This document shows, piece by piece, positions 57,218 through 64,000 of a stretch of 64,000 bases of DNA (position 1 is the stretch's first letter; each line of letters opens with the position of its first letter). The notes under the pieces are model-generated. The model did no database searches and was not told where the DNA came from. It saw only the letters and a program-made list of their open reading frames with translations. Both the position numbers and the translations under genes were made by a program. This stretch comes from Bacteroidota bacterium (GTDB lineage: Bacteria; Bacteroidota; Bacteroidia; NS11-12g; UBA955). The stretch covers positions 26,903-90,902 of the forward strand of contig JAQCBH010000009.1 of assembly GCA_027621365.1 (NCBI GenBank), written 5' to 3'.

Positions 57218-58261
57218 ATGGTCCAAACAAGCACAACGATTTTGATTCCTTCTGGAGCTGGAGCTCCCGGTTTTTCAGGCATCGTTCGTTGTTTAAGAGC
57301 TGGCGGCGATGTGCGCATTCTAGCCGGTGATCAAAACCCACAAGCTTATGGCCAATCTTTGGCAGACGGATTTCGTATCATGCCCCCCAGCTCGGATCCC
57401 AACTACGCTCAAAGCGTATTGGATTGGGCTATAGAAGAAGGCGTAGCCGTGGTCTTTCCGATCACCACCCGGGAACTGCTGCCCCTAGCCGAAAGGGCGA
57501 AAGACTTGGCCGAAGCGGGCATTGCCCTGCCCATCTCTCCCGCAAGCTCCTTGAGCCTTGCACTTGACAAAGGTCAAACAGCAGAAGCCGCTCAAGAGAT
57601 TGGGCATCCCGTTCCCAATTTTGCCCTCGCTGACAACCGCTTCGCCATGGCCGCTGAAGCTCGAAAACTCGGCTACCCGTACAAGCGTATTTGTTTCAAA
57701 CCCTGCCATGGGAATGGCAGCCGCGGTTTTGGTATCGTCGATTCCCAAGCCTACCAGTTTTCGTACACCGAACAGAAAGCGGGTGCCCTGCCCATGACCC
57801 TCGAAGAATGGATGGGCCGTTGGCCTTCAGAAGAAGAGCCGCAAGCCAACCTGCTGGCCGAGTTTTTACCCGGCCGAGAATACTCCATCGACGCCCTCTT
57901 CAATCAAGGCCAGTGCCTAGGAGTTTGGGTCAGAAGCCGAGACAAGATGATTGGTGGCATCTCGGTTGCGGGCGAAGCCACTGATCACCCGATGCTCGAA
58001 AAGGCCTGCGCTGACTTGGGTCAACACCTGAACCTGCACGGCTTGATCGGTTTCCAACACCGCGAAGACGAATCGGGCCTGGCCAAACTTCTCGAAATCA
58101 ATCCCCGAGTTCAAGGCACCACTTCTGCTTGGCAAGGCATGGGGCTTAACCTGCCTTGGGCCTTGGTACAGATGGCCCTAGGCAAAGACTTGCACACTTT
58201 GCTAAACAAACCCAAAGCCGGGCAGCGATTTGTGCGTTTTTGGGATGAACGAACGCTGTAA
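57218..58261 (+). CDS. ATP-grasp domain protein (CarB/PylC-like)
   Basis: The 347-residue protein starts with a sugar- or nucleotide-binding-like strand (ILIPSGAGAPGFSGIVRCL), which is followed by an ATP-grasp domain: CFKPCHGNGSRGFGIV, LLAEFLPGREYSIDALF and the metal-binding end LLEINPRVQGTTSAW. Such carbamoyl-phosphate-synthase-like ligases join acids to amines, but the substrate is unknown. The upstream in-frame start (57155) would span the terminator, so 57218 is used. TACCTTCG (one mismatch from TAnnTTTG) lies ten bases before it. Confidence 0.88.
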   Translation: MVQTSTTILIPSGAGAPGFSGIVRCLRAGGDVRILAGDQNPQAYGQSLADGFRIMPPSSDPNYAQSVLDWAIEEGVAVVFPITTRELLPLAERAKDLAEAGIALPISPASSLSLALDKGQTAEAAQEIGHPVPNFALADNRFAMAAEARKLGYPYKRICFKPCHGNGSRGFGIVDSQAYQFSYTEQKAGALPMTLEEWMGRWPSEEEPQANLLAEFLPGREYSIDALFNQGQCLGVWVRSRDKMIGGISVAGEATDHPMLEKACADLGQHLNLHGLIGFQHREDESGLAKLLEINPRVQGTTSAWQGMGLNLPWALVQMALGKDLHTLLNKPKAGQRFVRFWDERTL

Positions 58262-58282
58262 TTGGCTATCTTCGTAGCGTCT

Positions 58283-58438
58283 ATGAGCAACCAAAAGCGC
58301 AATACCAAAGCTTACTGGGCCCTTTGCTTCGTTAGCGGAGTAGCCCTCGTTTTGTTGACCATGTTCCGCCCCGAGGGCTTCTGGTTGGGTCTGCCCACCT
58401 TCTTCGGCGGTTTGGCCATGGCGATGGATTGGGTATAA
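58283..58438 (+). CDS. Small membrane protein, 51 residues
   Basis: A short reading frame encodes two hydrophobic segments (YWALCFVSGVALVLLTMF and FWLGLPTFFGGLAMAMDW) after a basic start (MSNQKRNTKA), so it looks like a two-helix inner-membrane protein. TATCTTCG, one mismatch from the promoter consensus, ends eight bases before the ATG. It fills the gap between the ATP-grasp gene and accA on the same strand. No function is known. Confidence 0.6.
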   Translation: MSNQKRNTKAYWALCFVSGVALVLLTMFRPEGFWLGLPTFFGGLAMAMDWV

Positions 58439-58498
58439 TCACCCAAGCCCCCCTTTGACCACCGGTAGCCAATCCGGGAAATAAAGCATTGACTCACC

Positions 58499-59464
58499 AT
58501 GAACACGAACTGGTTTGATTTCGAAAAAGAAATTGCCGAGATGCACTCCCAGCTGGTAAAGGCTGAAGAGACTCATGCACAAGGCAAGCTCGACATGAGC
58601 GATACCATTGAGCACTTGACCAAGAAAATCAAGGAAGCTCAAACCACCATTTACAGCCAATTGAGCGGCTGGCAAAAGGTGCAAATTAGCCGTCACCAAG
58701 ACCGTCCCTACACGCTTGACTACATCGAGAACATCTGTACGGATTTTGTGGAGTTGCACGGCGATCGCCACATCAAAGACGACAAAGCCATCGTTGGCGG
58801 CTGGGCCAAAATCGACGGCCAGTCGGTGATGATCATTGGCCAACAAAAAGGTCGCAACACCAAACAGCGCCAGATGCGCAACTTCGGTATGCCCAACCCA
58901 GAAGGTTACCGCAAGGCCTTGCGTTTGATGAAGTTGGCTGAAAAATTCAATCGTCCCGTCATCACCTTGATTGACACTCCCGGCGCCTCTCCTGGATTGG
59001 AAGCCGAAGAGCGTGGCCAAGGCGAGGCCATTGCCAGAAACTTGCTCGAAATGAGCGTGTTGAACGTGCCCATCATTTGCATCGTCATAGGCGAAGGTGC
59101 CTCTGGTGGCGCCTTGGGCATTGGTGTGGGTGACCGCGTGATGATGATGGAATACACCTGGTATTCGGTCATTAGCCCCGAATCCTGCTCCAGCATTTTG
59201 TGGCGCACTTGGGACAAAAAAGAATTGGCCGCCGACGCGCTCAAACTGTCAGCCACTGACATGAAAGGCAACGGCTTGGTCGATGGCATCATTCCCGAAC
59301 CTTTGGGCGGTGCCCACCACAACCCCGAAGAAGCTTTTGCCAATGTAAAAGCCACCATACTTTCTGAACTCCAAACGCTCAAGGCCATGAGCCCTGAACA
59401 GTTGGTCAACGCCCGTATCGAGAAATTCTCGGCCATGGGTGTGGTTCAAGAATTGCCCGCCTAA
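58499..59464 (+). CDS. accA: Acetyl-CoA carboxylase carboxyltransferase subunit alpha
   Basis: The 321-residue subunit transfers CO2 from biotin carrier to acetyl-CoA, the first step of fatty-acid synthesis. Signatures are [85 protein letters not shown] and [11 protein letters not shown]. The beta subunit is not in the window. It is followed after 21 bases by the flavoprotein gene. Confidence 0.97.
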   Translation: MNTNWFDFEKEIAEMHSQLVKAEETHAQGKLDMSDTIEHLTKKIKEAQTTIYSQLSGWQKVQISRHQDRPYTLDYIENICTDFVELHGDRHIKDDKAIVGGWAKIDGQSVMIIGQQKGRNTKQRQMRNFGMPNPEGYRKALRLMKLAEKFNRPVITLIDTPGASPGLEAEERGQGEAIARNLLEMSVLNVPIICIVIGEGASGGALGIGVGDRVMMMEYTWYSVISPESCSSILWRTWDKKELAADALKLSATDMKGNGLVDGIIPEPLGGAHHNPEEAFANVKATILSELQTLKAMSPEQLVNARIEKFSAMGVVQELPA

Positions 59465-59485
59465 GCGAGCCCAATCCCTCTGTCT

Positions 59486-60442
59486 ATGAAAGCCACGGCT
59501 GTTTCTGCGCTTTTTCAAACCCAATTCCCGCTGGTTCAAGGCGGCATGATTTGGTGCAGTTCTTGGCGCTTGGCTTCAGCCGTCAGCAACGCGGGAGGTC
59601 TAGGTCTCATCGGCTCAGGCAGCATGTATCCCGAGGTCTTGCGCGAGCACATTCAAAAGTGCCAAGCCGCGACCGACAAGCCCTTCGGAGTCAACGTTCC
59701 TCTCTTGTACCCCAACATCGAGGAGCACATGAACAGCATCGTGGAACTTGGCGTCAAGATCGTGTTCACCAGTGCCGGCAACCCAGCTACTTGGACCTCC
59801 TGGCTCAAGAAGCGCGGCATCACCGTCGTTCACGTGGTGTCCAACAGCAAATTTGCCTTGAAAGCAGCCCAAGCCGGGGTTGATGCCATCGTCGCTGAAG
59901 GCTTTGAAGCCGGTGGCCACAACGGCCGTGAGGAGACGACCACCTTGTGCTTGATTCCACAGGTTCGCGAGGCGCTCAACGCCGGCGGATATTCGCATCT
60001 ACCACTCATTGCCGCCGGTGGCGTAGCCAGCGGCGGGGCCATAGCCGCATGCCTAACTTTGGGAGCCGACGGGGTTCAAATCGGATCGCTGTTTGCGGCG
60101 GCCGAAGAAAGTTCTGCTCATGAGAATTTCAAGAAGGCGATTCTAGAGGCCGGCGACGGAGCCACTCAACTCACCTTGAAAGAGTTGACTCCCGTGCGAT
60201 TGCTGAAGAATCCCTTTTGGCAAGCGGTGCAAGCCGCCTACGCCAAGGGGGCTAGCCCCGAAGAATTGGCGGAATTGCTCGGCCGCGGCCGAGCCAAAAA
60301 AGGCATGTTCGAAGGTGATTGGAACGAGGGAGAGCTCGAAATTGGACAAGTAGCCGCGCAAATTTCCAAGGTATCATCCGCAGCAAGCATCATCGAGCAA
60401 CTGAACCAAGAGTACCACCAAGCCATAGAGCGATTGAAATGA
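59486..60442 (+). CDS. Nitronate monooxygenase / FabK-like flavoprotein
   Basis: The 318-residue FMN protein has the family start PLVQGGMIWCSSWRLASAVSNAGGLGLIG, the flavin segment FGVNVPLLYP, the motif AEGFEAGGHNG with the active His, and AAGGVASGGAIAACLTLGADGVQIGSLF at the phosphate site. The family covers nitronate monooxygenases and enoyl-ACP reductase II; next to accA a role in fatty-acid synthesis (FabK) is possible but not shown. It overlaps the NusG-like gene by four bases (ATGA). Confidence 0.88.
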   Translation: MKATAVSALFQTQFPLVQGGMIWCSSWRLASAVSNAGGLGLIGSGSMYPEVLREHIQKCQAATDKPFGVNVPLLYPNIEEHMNSIVELGVKIVFTSAGNPATWTSWLKKRGITVVHVVSNSKFALKAAQAGVDAIVAEGFEAGGHNGREETTTLCLIPQVREALNAGGYSHLPLIAAGGVASGGAIAACLTLGADGVQIGSLFAAAEESSAHENFKKAILEAGDGATQLTLKELTPVRLLKNPFWQAVQAAYAKGASPEELAELLGRGRAKKGMFEGDWNEGELEIGQVAAQISKVSSAASIIEQLNQEYHQAIERLK

Positions 60443-60987
60443 GCGAAAACGACGAACATTGGAAGCTCATTTATACCCGCAGCCGGCAAGAAAAGAAGGT
60501 GAGCGATTGGTTGGTCAAGTACCAAATTGAGCATTATCTGCCTTTGGTTCGCACCTTGAGAATGTGGTCAGACCGCAAAAAATGGGTCGATATGCCCTTG
60601 TTCAACGGCTACATTTTTGTGAATCCCGATGCCAACCAGCGCGACCAAATTCTGCCCATACCGGGAGTAGTCAAATTCATTCGCCACAACGGGGAAGACG
60701 CCAAGGTTCGCCCTGAGACCATTGAATTGATTCGCGAGTTGTTGGAAAAAGGATACAATGTATCTCAAGTAGACGGCAGTGAAGGATCCGGACCTGGCGA
60801 CCGCGCCAAAGTGCTCGACGGCCCCTGGAAAGGCCAAGAAGTCGAAGTTTTAGAGTCAGCCGGCGAAGCCTATGTGCTGGTCACTTTTGAGCACATCGAA
60901 TACAGTTTGAAGGTTCGTCTACCCAAAGAAATTCTACAGCTCACCCAAAAAAGCGGAGGCAACAAGAGCCTTTGGGGGCATTTGTAA
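60439..60987 (+). CDS. UpxY/NusG-family transcription antiterminator
   Basis: The 182-residue protein has an NGN domain (WKLIYTRSRQEKKVSDWLVKYQIEHYLPLVRTLRMWSDRKKW, then LFNGYIFV and GVVKFIRHNGEDAKV) and a C-terminal KOW domain (GDRAKVLDGPWKGQEVEVLE). It is a specialised NusG paralogue of the UpxY/RfaH type, which helps RNA polymerase through long polysaccharide operons. It is coupled to the flavoprotein gene and has no capsule operon directly downstream, so its target must lie elsewhere. Confidence 0.9.
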   Translation: MSENDEHWKLIYTRSRQEKKVSDWLVKYQIEHYLPLVRTLRMWSDRKKWVDMPLFNGYIFVNPDANQRDQILPIPGVVKFIRHNGEDAKVRPETIELIRELLEKGYNVSQVDGSEGSGPGDRAKVLDGPWKGQEVEVLESAGEAYVLVTFEHIEYSLKVRLPKEILQLTQKSGGNKSLWGHL

Positions 60988-61027
60988 GGGGGCTTATGCG
61001 GTGGCAGATTAACCGCTACTGCAGCCA

Positions 61028-61660
61028 TCAATCCATCACGATTCTCACGGTCTCAAAAGCCTCGGCATAGTGGCGAGCCACTTGAACTCCGCGCATGCGC
61101 AGCTGGGAGCGCAAAAATTCTTCGTTGGCGTAAGGGCGATGGGCCTGGCTGCGGTAGCGAGCCAAGGCGGCCACCTTGCGCTGCGCATCTTCTTCTTCTA
61201 CCAATTCAAAAGCCGCAGTTGAGAAGTTCAAATTGTTCCAGGGCAGTTCGTAGCTGAACAAATTGCCAAACTTGAAGGCGCGCAGCGCCTCCTCGGCCAT
61301 GGTTTTGTGGTCCTGGTGAATGTCATGCAAGCAGGGCATGAGCACGGTATCGGGTTTGAGTTCTTCGCGCAGCCTGATCAAATCGTCCAAGATTTCTTGG
61401 CGGCGGTAATTGAAGGTGCGCACCTCGTATCGAAACAAACGAAGGTTTTCAGCCGCAATGCCCAATTCGGCCGTGGCCTCCTTGACCTCGTGAATCAAGA
61501 TGTCTTTGGGAAACTCGGGCCGTACGCTTTGCTCGCAGGCGCTGAAGGCCGCATAGTGCACTTCCTTTCCTTGTCGAATGAGTTTGGACACGGTGGCCCC
61601 GCAACCCAATTCCCCGTCATCGGTGTGGGGCGAGAGCAGCAAAATGCGGTTTCCTATCAT
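61028..61660 (-). CDS. PIG-L/LmbE family deacetylase
   Basis: The 210-residue zinc enzyme has the metal motif LLLSPHTDDGELGCGATV (PHxDD), the loop DTVLMPCLHDIHQDHKTMAEEALRAFKF and a C-terminal RSQAHRPYANEEFLRS segment. Family members remove N-acetyl groups from sugars such as GlcNAc conjugates. It is divergent from rsmI (55 bases between the starts) and convergent with the NusG-like gene. Confidence 0.92.
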   Translation of the reverse strand: MIGNRILLLSPHTDDGELGCGATVSKLIRQGKEVHYAAFSACEQSVRPEFPKDILIHEVKEATAELGIAAENLRLFRYEVRTFNYRRQEILDDLIRLREELKPDTVLMPCLHDIHQDHKTMAEEALRAFKFGNLFSYELPWNNLNFSTAAFELVEEEDAQRKVAALARYRSQAHRPYANEEFLRSQLRMRGVQVARHYAEAFETVRIVMD

Positions 61661-61676
61661 GGCCCTCGAAAATAGT

Positions 61677-61684
61677 TAAATTTG
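61677..61684 (+). promoter_or_regulatory. Promoter -7 box for rsmI
   Basis: TAAATTTG is a full TAnnTTTG match, ten bases before an in-frame GTG (61695) and 31 before the ATG (61716). Confidence 0.45.
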
Positions 61685-61715
61685 CCTTGGCCTCGTGCCT
61701 TTGACCCTATTGATT

Positions 61716-62417
61716 ATGAGCGACGGAAAACTCTACCTGGTACCTACCCCCATCGGCAATATGGGCGACATGACCTACCGAGCCGTAGAGGTTTTGAAGT
61801 CGGTCGACAAGGTTTTGGCCGAAGACACTCGCACCAGCCGGGTGTTGTTAAACCATTATCAAATTGAAACCCGCCTGGAGAGTTTTCATCAGCACAACGA
61901 GCACGCCCGATTGGAAAGCTTGCTCAAGGAGATGGAAAACGGCGCTCAGATTGCCCAAATCTCAGATGCGGGAACGCCTGGCATTTCAGATCCGGGCTTT
62001 TTGTTAGCGCGAGCCGCAGGCGAGCGCGGCATTGCCCTTGAAGTCTTGCCGGGAGCCACGGCCTTTGTGCCCGCCTTGATCAAAAGCGGATTTGCTCTGC
62101 ATCGCTTTGTATTTGAAGGCTTTTTACCCCAGAAAAAAGGCCGGCAAACCAAACTCAAATCTTGGGCCGAAGAGCCTGCCACCTTGGTGTTTTACGAGAG
62201 CCCACACAAACTGCTCAAGACCTTGGACCAAATGATCGAGTTCATGGGTAGCCAACGAAGGGTCAGCGTTTCACGCGAACTCACCAAGAAGTTTGAAGAA
62301 ACCGTTAACGGAACCCTAAGTGAGGTGGCCGAGCATTTTCGCAACCGCGCGCCCAAGGGAGAATTTGTGGTAGTTTTGGAAGGCCTCGACTCGGCAAGCC
62401 CCACTCATGAAGACTGA
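61716..62417 (+). CDS. rsmI: 16S rRNA 2'-O-methyltransferase for C1402 (RsmI)
   Basis: The 233-residue tetrapyrrole-methylase-fold enzyme adds the 2'-O-methyl on C1402 of 16S rRNA. Signatures are LYLVPTPIGNMGDMTYRAVEVL, EDTRTSRVLLNHY, QISDAGTPGISDPGF, GATAFVPALIKSGF and VFYESPHKLLKTL. ATG 61716 starts at MSDGKLYL, the usual N-terminus; GTG 61695 would add seven residues and is possible given the promoter position. The stop overlaps lnt by 11 bases. Confidence 0.95.
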   Translation: MSDGKLYLVPTPIGNMGDMTYRAVEVLKSVDKVLAEDTRTSRVLLNHYQIETRLESFHQHNEHARLESLLKEMENGAQIAQISDAGTPGISDPGFLLARAAGERGIALEVLPGATAFVPALIKSGFALHRFVFEGFLPQKKGRQTKLKSWAEEPATLVFYESPHKLLKTLDQMIEFMGSQRRVSVSRELTKKFEETVNGTLSEVAEHFRNRAPKGEFVVVLEGLDSASPTHED

Positions 62418-64000
62418 GAAATTACCCAGTTGGTTGCTCCTCCTTTCCCCCACCTTTATATGGTGGTTGGTTTGGTGTTTGAATCCCGAGCCCCTCCGTT
62501 GGGTGAGCACCGCAGCGGCCCTGATCCAACTCATTCCCATGTTGGAGTGGGAGCGACGAACCCGTGAAGGATCCAAAGCCCATCGCTTTTTCGGTTGGTA
62601 CCTCATGTTCTTGGGTGCCAATATCAGCACGACTTGGTGGGTTTGGAATTCCTCACCCGTAGGCGCGGTGGCCATGCTCATTCTCAACAGCCTGTTCATG
62701 GTGCTTCCCTTCGCTTTGGCTAGACCCCTTTCCAACCTTATAAATAAGAAGCGCTCAGAAGGCCTGGATTATATTCTTCTGATCCCTATACTCTGGCTGC
62801 TCTATGAATTCCTGCACCACCGCTGGGATTTAAGTTGGCCCTGGCTCTCATTGGGGAATGGATGGGCACGCAACTCCTGGATGGCCCAGTGGTATGAACT
62901 GTGTGGAGCCGTGGGCGGAACCTCCCTGGTCTGGCTCCTGAACATCTGGCTATACCGCGGCCGGCTGGCGCCAGCCGCTACCGCCTTGGGCGGCCTCGCT
63001 CTGCTCGGCCTACTCCTGTCTTTCCGAATCGACATCAGCGAAGGCCAAGGCTTAAACGTCAGCGTACTCCAACCCAACTACGACCCCTGGGACGAAAAGT
63101 TCGTCAAGACCCCCGATGTCTTGAACGAAGACATGGCTCTACTAGCCGAGTCATCGATCAACAGCAGCAGCGATTGGTTGCTATTGCCCGAAACCGCCCT
63201 GACCGGCTGGATTGAACCCCGTTACCGCGAGACCGATCCCCAACTGCGCTTCTGGCGTTCCGCCATCCAGCGATTCGGTTGGCCCACCGATTTGCAAATC
63301 CTAGCTGGAGCCCAAACCGTTGACTGGTACCAAAGCGCTGAACGGCCGCTTCCTGCCGCGCGCCCTGCGGGCGCGCTCAAAGATGCCCCCAAAGGAGTGG
63401 TGCGCGATTGGTACATCCCCCACAATTCGGCTGTTTGCTTTGGAGCTCGCGACAGCAGCCAGCTCTACCACAAAAGCAAACTCGTACCCGGTACCGAACA
63501 ACTGCCCTTTGTGAGCACCTTCCCTTTCCTAGAGAGTTTGGCCATCGGCTTGGACGAACATTCCAGCACCGGCACCTTAGGTGTAAACGAAAAGGCTGTT
63601 TCTCTTGGCAAGACCCATCCTGTAGCACCGATCATTTGTTACGAGAGTATATACGGAGATTACGTAAGGGAGTTTGTCAAAGCCGGAGCCACCTGGCTCG
63701 CCGTGATTACCAACGACGCCTGGTGGGGAGAAACCAATGGCCACCGCCAGCATTTCGAATTCAGCCGCACCCGCGCCATCGAGCAGCGCATGTGGGTGGC
63801 CCGAAGCGCCAATACCGGCATCAGCGGTTTCATCGACCCCATGGGCCGGGTGTACGAAGCCAGTCCCTACAACGAGCGTGGAGCCTATCAACACCGCATC
63901 TATGCCCATGAGCCCTATACGATCTATTACCATACCGGTGATTTGTTTTGGTTGATCGCCTGCCTATTGGGCTTTGTATTCTGGGCATACCGCCATCGCG
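62407..64000 (+). CDS. lnt: Apolipoprotein N-acyltransferase, C-terminus beyond the window
   Basis: The frame opens with ATG at 62407 inside the rsmI end and stays open to the right edge (531 codons). Eight or so N-terminal hydrophobic helices precede a nitrilase-like domain (about residues 215-510). The catalytic triad is visible as Glu262 in LLPETAL, Lys356 in YHKSKLVPG and Cys411 in IICYESIYGD. WWGETNGHRQHFEFSRTRAIEQRMW and ANTGISGFIDPMGR follow as in the family, then a final membrane helix. It adds the third acyl chain to lipoproteins, of which this window has many. A GC-only hairpin lies in the coding sequence. Confidence 0.95.
   Translation, partial: MKTEKLPSWLLLLSPTFIWWLVWCLNPEPLRWVSTAAALIQLIPMLEWERRTREGSKAHRFFGWYLMFLGANISTTWWVWNSSPVGAVAMLILNSLFMVLPFALARPLSNLINKKRSEGLDYILLIPILWLLYEFLHHRWDLSWPWLSLGNGWARNSWMAQWYELCGAVGGTSLVWLLNIWLYRGRLAPAATALGGLALLGLLLSFRIDISEGQGLNVSVLQPNYDPWDEKFVKTPDVLNEDMALLAESSINSSSDWLLLPETALTGWIEPRYRETDPQLRFWRSAIQRFGWPTDLQILAGAQTVDWYQSAERPLPAARPAGALKDAPKGVVRDWYIPHNSAVCFGARDSSQLYHKSKLVPGTEQLPFVSTFPFLESLAIGLDEHSSTGTLGVNEKAVSLGKTHPVAPIICYESIYGDYVREFVKAGATWLAVITNDAWWGETNGHRQHFEFSRTRAIEQRMWVARSANTGISGFIDPMGRVYEASPYNERGAYQHRIYAHEPYTIYYHTGDLFWLIACLLGFVFWAYRHR
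63358..63376. repeat. GC-only hairpin inside lnt
   Basis: GCGCGCCC (63358-63365), loop TGC, GGGCGCGC (63369-63376), a perfect 8-bp inverted repeat with a 3-base loop. It encodes the low-complexity peptide AARPAGA between the nitrilase Glu and Lys motifs. Confidence 0.7.

Noticed and set aside
63408..63911. 167-codon plus-strand frame near the right edge
   Set aside because: It is out of frame inside lnt, whose frame has the nitrilase triad; the composition is Arg/His-rich, as expected for a shifted frame.

Overview
The window is a stretch of chromosome from a member of the Bacteroidota, most likely Flavobacteriales or a close relative. Support comes from DUF6089, DUF4292, DUF5916 and DUF4197 proteins, a GldE-like CBS protein, the short AMP nucleosidase, the roughly 630-residue PurF, an OmpA with thrombospondin type-3 repeats, WbqC, an UpxY-type NusG, and many promoters of the Bacteroidota form TTTG-N19-TAnnTTTG. 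Most genes are fairly GC-rich (34 G+C in the 60 bases from 52501). I saw no tRNA, rRNA, insertion sequence, integrase or CRISPR array. No gene-free stretch exceeds 300 bases.

Layout. 1-6.6 kb: the end of an ALDH7-type dehydrogenase, then a plus-strand run of two DUF6089 outer-membrane proteins, uppS, bamA and a methyltransferase. 6.6-10.6 kb: AlkD-like repair protein, DUF4197 lipoprotein, two small barrel proteins and a GldE-like protein. 10.6-17.8 kb: purK, frr, purF, 3-hydroxyanthranilate dioxygenase, a RmlD-like reductase, fumarylacetoacetase and an AIM24-type protein. 17.8-25.0 kb (minus): DUF5916 protein and a compact run amn, membrane Fe-S protein, tatA, gatA and an AT-rich lytic-transglycosylase-like LysM protein that has lost its catalytic residues. 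25.1-34.5 kb (minus): OmpA, a Rieske-fold lipoprotein without cluster ligands, hydroxyacyl-CoA dehydrogenase, then wzx, dut, a nucleotidyltransferase, a TPR protein, DUF4292 and an EnvC-like protein, nearly all overlapping by a few bases.

34.5-49.6 kb is different: clearly AT-richer (20 G+C in the 60 bases from 37621) and made almost only of exported proteins. It holds five lipoproteins of unknown function, an esterase, an L,D-transpeptidase, an M23-LysM endopeptidase, an M15 carboxypeptidase, a thioredoxin with an unknown C-terminal half, a CAP protein and a three-gene SGNH / MBOAT / SGNH-LysM acyl-transfer cassette. This accessory envelope island is the best candidate for an undescribed system. 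It looks like a cell-wall remodelling and O-acylation locus.

49.6-64 kb returns to core genes: WbqC, folK, a barrel protein, an M16 protease, a PHP-type phosphatase, a di-haem cytochrome peroxidase, an ATP-grasp protein, a 51-residue membrane protein, accA, a nitronate-monooxygenase-like flavoprotein, UpxY/NusG, a PIG-L deacetylase, rsmI and the first 531 codons of lnt, which runs off the right edge.

The genome is tightly packed. Same-strand genes often overlap by ATGA, GTGA or TTGA, and three convergent pairs share the same four bases for both stop codons. Three promoter boxes lie only four bases before the start codon, which suggests leaderless mRNAs.
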